A stretch of DNA of 41,290 bases from Streptomyces niveus (GTDB lineage Bacteria > Actinomycetota > Actinomycetes > Streptomycetales > Streptomycetaceae), in NCBI RefSeq assembly GCF_001723055.1, contig NZ_MDCR01000030.1, positions 1-41,290 of the forward strand. Direction: 5' to 3'. The stretch's first letter is position 1. Every line of letters begins with the position of its first letter. Positions 1-8,783 of this stretch are shown here, piece after piece. Both the position numbers and the translations under genes were made by a program. The notes below the pieces were generated by a model. That model was not told where the DNA came from. It worked only from the letters and a program-made list of their open reading frames with translations, and searched no databases.

Positions 1-3
1 CGA

Positions 4-17
4 TGGGAGCGCTCCCA
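4..17. promoter_or_regulatory. CebR-type operator upstream of the GH6 cellulase
   Basis: The perfect palindrome TGGGAGCGCTCCCA lies about 90 bases before the GH6 start and extends to a 20-bp palindrome over bases 1-20. It matches the known binding site of CebR, the LacI-family repressor of cellulose and cello-oligosaccharide genes in Streptomyces, which is released by cellobiose. The sequence match is seen directly; binding by CebR is inferred from the family and from the cellulase downstream. Confidence 0.88.
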
Positions 18-105
18 TCGTTAAGAACGTGCAACTGAACCGGGCAAAAGCGTACGTCTTCCCCACTAGGGGTGAAGATCCACATCCTCCGGAGGTAGTT
101 CGCAC

Positions 106-1509
106 ATGACACCCCTCATCACCTCAGTCGCCTTACCCCAACGACGAGTCCGCCGCGGCCTGGTCGCTCTCACCGCCGGCGCGATGCTGCTCACCGGCGG
201 CGCGGTCACCCAGCTCACCACCACCCCCGCCTCCGCGTCGGCGAAGGCATCCGCGCAGGCCGCCGCCCGCGTGGACAACCCGTACGCGGGTGCCAAGGTG
301 TACGTGAATCCGCTGTGGTCCGCGAAGGCCGCGGCCGAGCCCGGCGGCAGCAGGATCTCCAACCAGCCCACCGCCGTGTGGCTCGACCGCATCGCCGCGA
401 TCAAGGGCGTGGCCGGCGGAATGGGCCTGGAGGCCCACCTCAACAGGGCCGTCAGCCAGGGCGCGCAGACGATCCAGCTGGTCATCTACAACCTGCCCGG
501 CCGTGACTGTTCCGCCCTCGCCTCGAACGGCGAGCTCGGCCAGACGGATCTCCCCCGGTACAAGAGCGAGTACATCGATCCGATCGCGGCGATCCTGGCC
601 AAGCCGGCCTACGCCAACCTGCGCATCGTGAACATCGTCGAGATCGACTCGCTGCCGAACCTGGTCACCAACGTCTCGCCCCGCCCGACCGCGGTCCCGA
701 ACTGCGACACCATGAAGGCGAACGGAAACTACGTCAAGGGTGTCGGCTACGCGCTGGCCAAGCTGGGCGCGATCCCGAACGCGTACAACTACGTCGACGC
801 GGGTCACCACGGCTGGATCGGCTGGGACGACAACTTCAACGCCTCCGCGAAGCAGATCGCCGAGGCCGCGAAGGCCGAGGGCAGCACACTGGCCAACGTG
901 CACGGCTTCATCGCCAACACCGCGAACTACGGCGCCACCACCGAGCCGTTCTTCAAGATCGGCGACACCGCCAACGACGGTCCGATCCGCGAGAAGTCCA
1001 AGTGGATCGACTGGAACCGCTACGTGGACGAGCAGTCGTTCGCCCAGGCGTTCCGCACCGAGGCCCAGAAGGAGGGCTTCTCCCCGGACGTCGGCATGCT
1101 GATCGACACCTCCCGCAACGGCTGGGGCGGCGCGGCCCGGCCGACCGCCGCGGGCCCGAAGACCACCTCGGACACGTACGTCAACGGAGGCCGCACCGAC
1201 CGCCGGATCCACCTCGGCAACTGGTGCAACCAGAAGGGCGCCGGTCTCGGCGCACGGCCACAGGCGGCCCCGGCACCCGGTATCGACGCGTACGTCTGGG
1301 TCAAGCCCCCGGGTGAGTCGGACGGCGCCAGCAAGGTGATCGAGAACGACGAGGGCAAGGGCTTCGACCGGATGTGCGACCCGACGTACACCGGCAACCC
1401 CCGCAACGGGAACAACCTGTCCGGCGCCCTGCCGGACGCGCCGCTCTCCGGCCACTGGTTCCCGGCCCAGTTCCAGGAGCTCATGAGGAACGCCTACCCG
1501 GCGCTCTGA
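106..1509 (+). CDS. Secreted glycoside hydrolase family 6 cellulase (cellobiohydrolase-like)
   Basis: This 467-residue secreted enzyme should cut beta-1,4 bonds in cellulose. The N-terminus is an export signal with paired arginines near residues 13-17 (possibly Tat), a hydrophobic stretch and an Ala-Ser-rich cleavage zone near 43-50. GH6 landmarks are present: GRDCSAL with Asp134, EIDSLPNLV with the presumed catalytic acid Asp181, DAGHHGW with Asp231, and VKPPGESDG with Asp406. Insertions resemble exo-acting GH6 enzymes such as Thermobifida Cel6B. No carbohydrate-binding module is seen. The ATG has a strong GGAGGT at 91-96. Codon 10 (133-135) is TTA, the rare leucine codon read only by bldA tRNA, so translation should be developmentally limited. 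The CebR operator at 4-17 adds cellobiose control. Endo versus exo action is uncertain. Confidence 0.95.
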   Translation: MTPLITSVALPQRRVRRGLVALTAGAMLLTGGAVTQLTTTPASASAKASAQAAARVDNPYAGAKVYVNPLWSAKAAAEPGGSRISNQPTAVWLDRIAAIKGVAGGMGLEAHLNRAVSQGAQTIQLVIYNLPGRDCSALASNGELGQTDLPRYKSEYIDPIAAILAKPAYANLRIVNIVEIDSLPNLVTNVSPRPTAVPNCDTMKANGNYVKGVGYALAKLGAIPNAYNYVDAGHHGWIGWDDNFNASAKQIAEAAKAEGSTLANVHGFIANTANYGATTEPFFKIGDTANDGPIREKSKWIDWNRYVDEQSFAQAFRTEAQKEGFSPDVGMLIDTSRNGWGGAARPTAAGPKTTSDTYVNGGRTDRRIHLGNWCNQKGAGLGARPQAAPAPGIDAYVWVKPPGESDGASKVIENDEGKGFDRMCDPTYTGNPRNGNNLSGALPDAPLSGHWFPAQFQELMRNAYPAL

Positions 1510-1604
1510 CCGACGCCCCGGGCACGTGCGGTGTCCCTGTCGCCGCGTGAGAGAGGAAGGGTGCGGGCCCGGTCTCCGACCTGGACCGTACCCTTCCCGA
1601 GCCG

Positions 1605-1629
1605 ACGGCCTCCCCGTCCCGGAGGCCGT
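1605..1629 (+). terminator. Hairpin terminator after the GH6 gene
   Basis: A perfect 9-bp stem (ACGGCCTCC with GGAGGCCGT) around a 7-base loop sits about 95 bases after the cellulase stop and before the next gene. There is no U-tract, which is common for Streptomyces terminators. Confidence 0.5.
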
Positions 1630-1674
1630 ACCAAATCAGTGGGGCGCCGGTCCGCATGTCGTTAACCTGCCCGT

Positions 1675-2421
1675 ATGGAGCTGACCGTCACCACTCTCGC
1701 CGAGCGTCCCCACCTCATCGACCCGATGTGGCGGATGGCCGACACCTGGCCGGAGTTCATGCTGCACGACCCCGTCGGCTGGGCGAACATCGGGCGGATC
1801 GTCGCCGAGCTGCCGCAGTACGTTCTCGTCGGCACCGACGAGGAGGGGGCCGTCGTGGCCCGCGCGTTCAGCGTCCCCTTCCAGCTCCACGCCAAGGGCC
1901 GCGAGACGCTGCCCGCCACCGGCTGGGACCAGGCGCTGCTGTGGGCGTTCTCCGATCTGCGGCACGGCAGGACACCCGACACCGTCAGCGCCATCGAGAT
2001 CACGGTCGCCACCGACCGGCAGGGGCAGGGCCTGTCCGGCAGGATGCTGGCGGCCATGCGCGACAACGCCCGCGGCCTCGGCTTCGCCGCAGTCGTCGCC
2101 CCGGTACGGCCGAGCGCCAAGCACGAAGAGCCGCACGCCGCGATGGACGAGTACGCCCATCGCGTACGGGACGAGGACGGACTGCCGTACGACCCCTGGC
2201 TCCGCGTCCACGTGCGCGCGGGCGGTGTGATCGACTCGGTGGCCCCCGCCTCCATGACGGTCACCGGATCACTCGCCCAGTGGCGCGAGTGGACGGGGCT
2301 CGCGTTCGACACCGACGGGCCCGTCGACGTACCCGGAGCGCTCATGCCCGTGCACTGCGAGGCCACACGCGGCTACGGTGTCTATGTCGAACCCAATGTG
2401 TGGGTGCGTCACCGGATCTGA
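1675..2421 (+). CDS. GNAT-family N-acetyltransferase
   Basis: A 248-residue cytosolic protein. The stretch EITVATDRQGQGLSGRML around residues 107-124 has the R/Q-x-x-G-x-G acetyl-CoA pyrophosphate loop, preceded by the beta-strand typical of GNAT domains. The C-terminal half is longer than a minimal GNAT fold and shows no second recognisable domain. The substrate cannot be told. There is no Shine-Dalgarno sequence before the ATG; instead TAACCT (1663-1668) ends six bases before it, the geometry of a leaderless transcript. It stands alone between the cellulase terminator and the membrane protein/kinase pair. Confidence 0.75.
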   Translation: MELTVTTLAERPHLIDPMWRMADTWPEFMLHDPVGWANIGRIVAELPQYVLVGTDEEGAVVARAFSVPFQLHAKGRETLPATGWDQALLWAFSDLRHGRTPDTVSAIEITVATDRQGQGLSGRMLAAMRDNARGLGFAAVVAPVRPSAKHEEPHAAMDEYAHRVRDEDGLPYDPWLRVHVRAGGVIDSVAPASMTVTGSLAQWREWTGLAFDTDGPVDVPGALMPVHCEATRGYGVYVEPNVWVRHRI

Positions 2422-2538
2422 GCGTGGGGGACACGTGCGGGGGCAGGGGGGATCCACGCGACGGGGCTCGGCGCGCGATGTCGCTGTATACCCTCGATAC
2501 GCTTTCGCAGACGTCCCCCCTGGCCTGTCAGGAGCAGC

Positions 2539-3222
2539 ATGCACGGCCCCGGAATAGCGCACCCGCCGCCGCACCGCACACCCACGCCGGGGATGCTTGC
2601 CTTCCTGCGTGGGCTCTTCGTCGCGATGCCGCTGCTCACCTGCGGGTTCCTCGCCTGGACGGCGACGCTGCGGGTGGCGATCGTGACCCGGTCCGTCCTG
2701 AACTGGTGGCTGTTCATCGGGAACGTGGCCCTCAACGTCCTGTGGATCGTCTTTCTCGCCCAGGACAACACCGACGACTTCAGCAGCCCCGAGGGCAACA
2801 CCGGCATGATCGGCATGCTGACGACCGGTGCCGCCGCCATCGCCTACTACCTGTACGCGGACTTCAAGCACTACCGGGTCCCGGCGGCGCCGTACCCGGG
2901 CTACTACCAGCCGCCGCACGTGACACCCCAGGTGACACCGAGCTATCAGCCGCCCGCCAACGCCGGTTACGGCTACGGCGGCCCCACCCGGCCCGTGGCC
3001 ACCCCGCGGCAGCAACAGCCGCCGCCCCAGCGGCAACAGCCGTACGCCCAGCCCAACCCCGCCACGACGCCGCCCCGCATCGACCAGGTGCGCGCCGAGC
3101 TGGACGAGCTGAGCGATCTCCTGCGCCGCGACCACCTGGACGACACCGGCACCGGCGACGGACGCGACACGGGCGGCAACGGCAACGGCAACCGCAACAG
3201 CGGCGACAGCGACAAGCGGTGA
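2539..3222 (+). CDS. Membrane protein with Pro/Gln-rich cytosolic tail, paired with a Ser/Thr kinase gene
   Basis: A 227-residue protein with about three predicted membrane segments: residues 20-45, 53-73 and 92-112. A long Pro/Tyr/Gln/Gly-rich tail follows (about 115-180), then a short charged helix (VRAELDELSDLLRR) and a low-complexity Gly/Asn/Asp end. No family is recognised with confidence. Its stop codon overlaps the GTG of the kinase gene by four bases (GTGA at 3219-3222), so translation is probably coupled. It may be a membrane partner or substrate of the kinase, which has no membrane anchor; this is inference from gene order. AGGAG at 2530-2534 supports the ATG. Confidence 0.7.
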   Translation: MHGPGIAHPPPHRTPTPGMLAFLRGLFVAMPLLTCGFLAWTATLRVAIVTRSVLNWWLFIGNVALNVLWIVFLAQDNTDDFSSPEGNTGMIGMLTTGAAAIAYYLYADFKHYRVPAAPYPGYYQPPHVTPQVTPSYQPPANAGYGYGGPTRPVATPRQQQPPPQRQQPYAQPNPATTPPRIDQVRAELDELSDLLRRDHLDDTGTGDGRDTGGNGNGNRNSGDSDKR

Positions 3223-4841
3223 ACGCCCGCGTCGTCGCGGGCCGTTACGAGATGGCCGGCCTCATCGGGCAGGGCGGCATGGGCCAGGTCTGGACGGCCT
3301 ACGACCAGCGCCTCGGCCGCCGCGTCGCCGTCAAGCTGCTGCGCCCCGACAAGATGGCCGCCGACACCGCCGCCGAGGACCTGCGCCGCAGGTTCGTCCG
3401 CGAATGCCGGGTCACCGCCCAGGTCAACCACCCCGGCCTCGTCACCGTCCACGACGCGGGCAGCGACGGCGACGAACTCTTCCTGGTCATGCAGTACGTC
3501 GAAGGCACCGACCTCGCCGCCCACTTCGCCGGCCACGCGCCCTACCCCTGGCAGTGGGCGGCCTCCGTCGCCGCCCAGCTGTGCGGCGTCCTCGCCGCCG
3601 TACACGCGGTGCCCATCGTGCACCGCGACCTCAAGCCGCGGAACGTGATGGTCAAGCCCGACGGCAGCGTCCTCGTGCTCGACCTCGGCGTCGCCTCCGT
3701 CATCGACACCGACACCACCCGCCTCACCCACACCGGCTCGGTCATCGGCAGCCCCGCCTACATGGCCCCCGAGCAGGTCATGGGCGGCGCCGTCGGCCCG
3801 TACACCGACCTCTACGCACTCGGCGTGGTCCTGCACGAACTCCTCAGCGGCACCGTCCCGTTCCCCGGCACGACCGCCCTCGGCGTCCTGCACCGGCATC
3901 TGTACGAGCCGCCCGTCCCGGTCCGCCGGATCCGCCCGGAGATCCCCGAGACGCTGGAGGCGCTCGTCCTGCGGCTGCTCGCCAAGGACCCGCAGCACCG
4001 GCCGGCCGGCGCGCAGGAGGTGTACGAGGCACTGGCCCCGCTGCTGCCCACGCGCGGCGTGGTCGGCGCGCCGCACTCCGGGCAGGCGGGCATCCCGCTC
4101 GACCCGTCCCGCCCGTTCCTGCGCCCGCACGCGCCCTGGCCGGACCGCGCCACCGCCCCGCCGCCCGCGCCGTCGGTGCCGCTGTCACCACTCCCGCCGC
4201 GCTCGCCCCAGTCGCAGTCGCCCTCCCCTTCGCCGATGCCGGGGAGCGCCCCGGCCCAGCGCCCGGACGTCGCCGCCGCCGTCGACGAGGCGAAGCGCCT
4301 CCTCGGCGAGGGCAGCATCACGCAGGCCGTGGACATCCTCGGCGGGATCCTTCCCGCCGCGGCGGCCGAGCACGGCGAACACTCACCGGTGGTCCGCATC
4401 CTGCGCAAGCAGTACGCGACGACGCTGATGGACGACGGCCAGTACCGCCGCGCCCTGCCCGAGCTGCGCCGTCTCGCCGACGACCGCGCGGCCGACGCGG
4501 GCCCCGGCGACCCGCAGACGCTCCAGTTCCGCTACGACGCCGCGCAGTGCCTCGAACAGCTCGGTGAGGCGGGCGCGGCGCTGGAGGAGTACCGCGCGGT
4601 GCTGCCCTACTACGAAGGCGCCGGGCAGCCGGGCGCCGACCAGTCACGGGCCTTCGACATCCGGCACCGCATCGGGCATCTGCTGCTCGCGGTCGGCGAC
4701 CACTCGGCGGCGCAGCAGCAGTTGCAGTATCTGCTCTACGACGCGGAGCGGGCGTACGGCCCGTACCACCCGCTGCCGGTCGAACTACGGCGCGGACTTG
4801 ACCGCAGGCAGCAGTTCCGCGGCACCACCCGGAGCCGCTAG
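3219..4841 (+). CDS. Serine/threonine protein kinase with C-terminal TPR-like helical region
   Basis: A 540-residue Hanks-type kinase. The kinase domain (about residues 5-270) has the glycine loop GQGGMGQV at 17-24, Lys39 in VAVK, HRDLKPRN from His135 with catalytic Asp137, a DLG motif at 155-157 where most kinases have DFG, and APE ending at Glu185. A Pro/Ser-rich linker (about 285-345) leads to a helical C-terminal region (about 350-535) that looks like tetratricopeptide repeats. There are no PASTA repeats and no membrane segment. The GTG start is chosen because it overlaps the previous stop and places the glycine loop at the usual distance. The final 57 bases overlap the convergent YfhO gene. 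Target unknown. Confidence 0.9.
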   Translation: MNARVVAGRYEMAGLIGQGGMGQVWTAYDQRLGRRVAVKLLRPDKMAADTAAEDLRRRFVRECRVTAQVNHPGLVTVHDAGSDGDELFLVMQYVEGTDLAAHFAGHAPYPWQWAASVAAQLCGVLAAVHAVPIVHRDLKPRNVMVKPDGSVLVLDLGVASVIDTDTTRLTHTGSVIGSPAYMAPEQVMGGAVGPYTDLYALGVVLHELLSGTVPFPGTTALGVLHRHLYEPPVPVRRIRPEIPETLEALVLRLLAKDPQHRPAGAQEVYEALAPLLPTRGVVGAPHSGQAGIPLDPSRPFLRPHAPWPDRATAPPPAPSVPLSPLPPRSPQSQSPSPSPMPGSAPAQRPDVAAAVDEAKRLLGEGSITQAVDILGGILPAAAAEHGEHSPVVRILRKQYATTLMDDGQYRRALPELRRLADDRAADAGPGDPQTLQFRYDAAQCLEQLGEAGAALEEYRAVLPYYEGAGQPGADQSRAFDIRHRIGHLLLAVGDHSAAQQQLQYLLYDAERAYGPYHPLPVELRRGLDRRQQFRGTTRSR

Positions 4842-7241
4842 TTCAACCGTCCCCGGCCCCTCCCGGCGCCGCCTCCGTACGGAGAGCACGCCGATGCCCA
4901 CCAGCACGAGCAGTGACGCGCCTCCCAGCGCGGCGCCCGAGCGCAGTCCCGGCGGCCGGAACGAGCAGTCGACGGACGTGGTCGTGCCGTCCGGGTCCAG
5001 CGGCACCGCGACCAGCCCGAGGGACGCATCGGCGGGCTTCCCCGCGCAGCTCCAGCCCGCGATCCGGGGCGCGGCGACGACGGCCGTTCCCCTGCTGCCG
5101 GGCGGCAGTTGGGCCCGTACGCCGTGGTCGGAGACGTCCACGGACACGGCGCCGGTCTTCTTCATCCGCTCCACGGTGGCGTCGAGGCGCGCCCGGTCCA
5201 GACAGGCCACCGTCCGCCCCTTCGGCGCCCTGCCGTCGAACGTGACGCGCTCACCCGGGCGTTCGGCGATTCCCAGCGACGTCACGGCCGCGCGGCGGCG
5301 GGGCTGCCCGCCGAGCAACTTGACAGGGGTGGCGTTGCCGAGCCGGGCCGTGCCGGTGTAGTCGGGGGCGAAGAAGAAGACCTCGCTGCCGACGGGACAG
5401 GAACCGGCCACCGGGTCGGAGTAGACGCGCGAGCCCAGCAGCATCTCCTGGTTGCGGAAGGGCGAACGCCCGTACCGCGGGCGGGTCCGCTCCGGCGGCC
5501 GTACGGTCACCAGCGGCGGCACCTCGGCCCGACTCACCTCTGGCGGGGCGCCGTCCTCCGTACGAAGGCGCGCGCCCACCGCGAACACGGCGTCCACGAC
5601 CGGGCTGTCCAGGCTCTGCACCGCCCGCCCGTTCGACGTCCAGCCGGCGCCCAGCGCGCCGAGCGTACGCGTCAGCACGTCGGGCGTGTGACTGCTGTAG
5701 TAGGAGGCGCCCTGACCGCCCAGCAGCATCGGGTCGTTCGCGGTGATCTGGGTGCGCCCCGGGTCGGTGCGGTAGCGCGGCCACCCGTCGGCCTCCGCGA
5801 CGGCGGCGGCGCGCTCGTCGTGCTCCGTGCCCCAGGCCGGGTAGTGGTCCAGCTTGTGCAGCCGGGCCCGGTCGGTGTACGCGGTGGTCGCCGCGGCCTG
5901 CCCCGCGAGCCCGCCCACCAGCAACAGGGCGGCCAGCGCCGCGTACCGGCGCCGGGGGAGCCGTACCACCAGCAGCGCCGCCACGGCCGCCGCGAGCCCG
6001 CACGCGAACAGCGCGAGGGCGCGCCTGCCGGTCATCGCGTCGGTGGCGGCGACCAGGCCCACCGCGACGAGCAGACCGGTGCCGGCGAGCAGCGGGCGGC
6101 GGCCCGGCCACCCGTGAGCCAGACACTGCCAGGCGGCGATCACCAGCAGCCCGGACAGCACGAACGTCTGGCGGAACGGGCTGCCGTTGGGCGTCGCGAA
6201 CGCGTGCCACAGCAGATGCGTCGGCTCCCACTGCGACGACAGCGCGACGCCGCCCGCGAGCCCGGCCCACGCCAGCCGCTCCCGGCCGGGCACTTTCCGG
6301 TTGAACGGCAGCACGACGGCGAGCAGCAGCGCGCCGCCGCCCAGGAAGAGGGCGGGCGTGAAGAAGCTGTACGTCGCGGGCAGCGTCCGCGCGAGGAACT
6401 CGCTCCAGCCGGCCGGCTCGAACTGCCTGGTCCAGCCGGGAAACGCGTGCCCCGTCCCCATCACCACCGGCAGCAGCACGGGCGCGGCGAGCCCGATCCC
6501 GAGGAGCACGGTGCCGGCGCCGCGCACCAGGACCCGTACACGCTCCCGCAGCACCCCGCCGTCGAGCAGGAGTTGCACGCAGAGCACCAGGACGGCACCG
6601 AGGGTCGCCATGTACGCGGTGTAGAAGTTGGCGATCCACGCGAGCGCGACGACCAGCGGACCGAGGACCGGCCGGCGCCCCGCCCGTACCCACTCGCCGA
6701 CCAGGCACAGCAGCGGGAGCGCGATGAGCCCGTCGAGCCACATCGGGTTGTACGACGCCTCGATGACGGACCATCCGCAGAGCGCGTACGTGGCGCCGAG
6801 CACCGCGGCGACCCACCACGACGACGACGGGGAAACGGGCCGCTTCTTCGCCATCGCGAGCAGCAGCCAGGCCATCGCCGCGCCCGCCGCCGCCATCTTG
6901 AGCACGGTGATGACGTACACGGCGAGATCGATCCGGTCCCGTGGGAAGAGCCCGACGAGCAGCGCGAACGGACTCGTCAGATACGTCCCGAGGTCGGGCA
7001 GGAACGCGGTGCCGTACCCGGACTGCCAGTTGAGCAGCAGCCCGCCGTCCCCGCGCCCGTGCAGCAGGTCCCACAGCTTGGCGTGGAAGGGGACGAACTG
7101 ATTGCCCAGGTCGTTGACGCTCCGCGTGTCCGGCCCGAACGGGAAGCTGCGGGCGACGGCGTCACCCGCGCAGACGGCGGTCACGGTGATCAGGGCGGCG
7201 AACGCGGCTGCCCGGCCGCGGACGGATTCCAGGATCGGCAT
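4785..7241 (-). CDS. YfhO-family polytopic membrane protein
   Basis: An 818-residue protein with many hydrophobic segments in the first two thirds and a soluble, probably extracytoplasmic region from about residue 430, ending in one more membrane segment (LGGASLLVLVGIGVLSV) before an Arg-rich tail. This layout fits the YfhO family, GT-C-like membrane proteins that decorate lipoteichoic acid or other wall polymers with sugars in Firmicutes. The divergent neighbours (GT2 plus GtrA) would make and flip the lipid-linked sugar donor. The ATG at 7241 is preferred over TTG at 7274; neither has a clear Shine-Dalgarno sequence. The 3' end overlaps the kinase gene on the other strand by 57 bp. The acceptor polymer is unknown. 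Confidence 0.82.
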   Translation of the reverse strand: MPILESVRGRAAAFAALITVTAVCAGDAVARSFPFGPDTRSVNDLGNQFVPFHAKLWDLLHGRGDGGLLLNWQSGYGTAFLPDLGTYLTSPFALLVGLFPRDRIDLAVYVITVLKMAAAGAAMAWLLLAMAKKRPVSPSSSWWVAAVLGATYALCGWSVIEASYNPMWLDGLIALPLLCLVGEWVRAGRRPVLGPLVVALAWIANFYTAYMATLGAVLVLCVQLLLDGGVLRERVRVLVRGAGTVLLGIGLAAPVLLPVVMGTGHAFPGWTRQFEPAGWSEFLARTLPATYSFFTPALFLGGGALLLAVVLPFNRKVPGRERLAWAGLAGGVALSSQWEPTHLLWHAFATPNGSPFRQTFVLSGLLVIAAWQCLAHGWPGRRPLLAGTGLLVAVGLVAATDAMTGRRALALFACGLAAAVAALLVVRLPRRRYAALAALLLVGGLAGQAAATTAYTDRARLHKLDHYPAWGTEHDERAAAVAEADGWPRYRTDPGRTQITANDPMLLGGQGASYYSSHTPDVLTRTLGALGAGWTSNGRAVQSLDSPVVDAVFAVGARLRTEDGAPPEVSRAEVPPLVTVRPPERTRPRYGRSPFRNQEMLLGSRVYSDPVAGSCPVGSEVFFFAPDYTGTARLGNATPVKLLGGQPRRRAAVTSLGIAERPGERVTFDGRAPKGRTVACLDRARLDATVERMKKTGAVSVDVSDHGVRAQLPPGSRGTAVVAAPRIAGWSCAGKPADASLGLVAVPLDPDGTTTSVDCSFRPPGLRSGAALGGASLLVLVGIGVLSVRRRRREGPGTVELAAPGGAAELLPAVKSAP

Positions 7242-7365
7242 AGTGATCGAATATGTCAGCGCTGATCCCGACAAAAGGGTCGTTGGCGATCCAGTTCACA
7301 TGATGGCCGCCTGTAATTCATTCGGTGAATCCATCAGTGACATTCCGGTCGGATGTCGTTCTACG

Positions 7366-8346
7366 GTGCTGATCTCAATAGTGGTCCCGTGCTTCAACGA
7401 AGAGGAGATCGTCGACCGCTTCCACGCCCGTGTGACCGATGAACTCGCGCTGCTCGAAGGGGAACTCGGGCATGAATTCGAGCTGGTCTACGTGGACGAC
7501 GGAAGCCGCGACGGCACTCTGGAGCGGTTGGACCACCTCGCCGCGGCTGACTCCCGCGCCCGTTACGTCTCCTTCAGCCGCAACTTCGGCAAGGAGGCCG
7601 CGATGCTGGCCGGCCTCCAGTACGCGAAGGGCGACGCCGTCGTCATCATGGACGCGGACCTCCAGCACCCGCCGGAGCTGGTCCGCCGCATGCTCGCCCT
7701 CCACGAGGAGGGTTACGAGCAGGTCATCGCGCGCCGTACCCGCAAGGGCGACCGCGTCACCCGCACCCTGGCGGCCCGCGCGTACTACCGGCTGATCAAC
7801 CGCCTGATCGACGTCGAACTCGTCGACGGCGTCGGGGACTTCCGGCTCCTCTCGCGCCGCGCGGTCGACGCGGTGCTCGGCCTCGCCGAGTACAACCGCT
7901 TCTCCAAGGGAATCTTCGCCTGGGTCGGATTCCGCTCGACCACCTTCGAGTACGAGAACGCGGCCCGTGAGCAGGGCCGTTCCAAATGGAGCTTCGGAAA
8001 GCTGCTCAACTACGGGCTCGACGGCATGCTCTCCTTCAACAACAAGCCGCTGCGCGCCGCGCTCTACCTCGGACTGCTGCTGGTGTCGCTCGCCTCGCTG
8101 TACGCGGCGTGGATCGTCGTGGAGGCGATGGTCAACGGTGTCGACTCTCCCGGCTATGTCACACTTCTGGTGGCTGTCACGGCCCTGTCGGGCGTACAGA
8201 TGGTGATGGTGGGAGTCGTCGGCGAGTATGTCGGCCGCATCTACTACGAGGTGAAGCGGCGCCCGCACTATCTGGTGGCGGCGACCGACGTGGACCGCCC
8301 GCGGCGGACGCTTCGTGCGACGGACCAGGAGCTTGTGGGTACATGA
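7366..8346 (+). CDS. Family 2 glycosyltransferase, polyprenyl-phosphate sugar synthase (DPM1/GtrB-like)
   Basis: A protein of about 326 residues that should move a sugar from a nucleotide donor to a polyprenyl phosphate. The N-terminal GT-A domain has ISIVVPCFNEE, VDDGSRDGT, the metal-binding MDADLQHPPEL (DxD type) and the acceptor-side GRSKWSFGKL. Two C-terminal membrane segments follow (LYLGLLLVSLASLYAAWIVV and VTLLVAVTALSGVQMVMVGVVGEYVGR), as in GtrB-type enzymes. I chose GTG at 7366 because codons upstream of it (from ATG 7300) lose the high GC of the third position; ATG 7300 would add 22 residues. The gene overlaps gtrA by ATGA, so both should be made together. Confidence 0.87.
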   Translation: MLISIVVPCFNEEEIVDRFHARVTDELALLEGELGHEFELVYVDDGSRDGTLERLDHLAAADSRARYVSFSRNFGKEAAMLAGLQYAKGDAVVIMDADLQHPPELVRRMLALHEEGYEQVIARRTRKGDRVTRTLAARAYYRLINRLIDVELVDGVGDFRLLSRRAVDAVLGLAEYNRFSKGIFAWVGFRSTTFEYENAAREQGRSKWSFGKLLNYGLDGMLSFNNKPLRAALYLGLLLVSLASLYAAWIVVEAMVNGVDSPGYVTLLVAVTALSGVQMVMVGVVGEYVGRIYYEVKRRPHYLVAATDVDRPRRTLRATDQELVGT

Positions 8347-8783
8347 CGGTCCGGGGCCAGCTGATCAGATTCGCGCTCGTCGGGGTCGTCAACACCGGTA
8401 CGTACTACGGCTGTTACCTGGTGCTGCTGACCTGGCTCCCGTACGTCGCGGCGCATGTCGCCGCCTTCGTGCTGAGCATGATCGGCTCGTTCTTCCTCAA
8501 CTCGTACTTCACCTACCGGACCCGGCCGACCTGGCGGAAGTTCCTGCTCTTCCCGCTCACCAACGCGGCGAACTTCACCATCACCACGTGCGGGGTGTAT
8601 CTGCTGGTCGACGTGCTGGGGTTCAGCAGGACGTACGCGCCGCTGATCGCCGCGGCGGCGGCGATCCCGATCACCTTCGTGGTCTCGCGCACGATCATGC
8701 TGCGCCCCGACCCGGCGGCCTACGCGTCCGAGCCGCCGGTCGCCGCGCCCGTTCCGAGCCGCGCGGCCCGTATCGACAAGTAG
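8343..8783 (+). CDS. GtrA-family membrane protein
   Basis: A 146-residue protein with four predicted membrane segments. The start QLIRFALVGVVNTGTYYG and the internal FFLNSYFTYR are typical of GtrA, which is thought to move undecaprenyl- or decaprenyl-linked sugars across the membrane. Its ATG overlaps the GT2 stop (ATGA, 8343-8346). Together with the GT2 and the divergent YfhO protein this forms a three-part glycosylation module. The last 64 bases overlap the end of the sigma factor gene on the opposite strand. Confidence 0.88.
   Translation: MTVRGQLIRFALVGVVNTGTYYGCYLVLLTWLPYVAAHVAAFVLSMIGSFFLNSYFTYRTRPTWRKFLLFPLTNAANFTITTCGVYLLVDVLGFSRTYAPLIAAAAAIPITFVVSRTIMLRPDPAAYASEPPVAAPVPSRAARIDK

Noticed and set aside
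81..96. CCTCCGGAGG palindrome before the GH6 start as a terminator or operator
   Set aside because: It is explained by the Shine-Dalgarno sequence GGAGGT and its chance complement; the stem is too short and has no loop.
1656..3218. N-terminal extension of the kinase frame
   Set aside because: The frame is open upstream of GTG 3219 but overlaps the acetyltransferase and membrane protein genes and gives Arg/His-rich nonsense sequence.
5109..7265. Plus-strand open frame of 718 codons
   Set aside because: It is antisense to the YfhO gene and has no recognisable domain; the YfhO frame has membrane segments and normal third-position GC bias.
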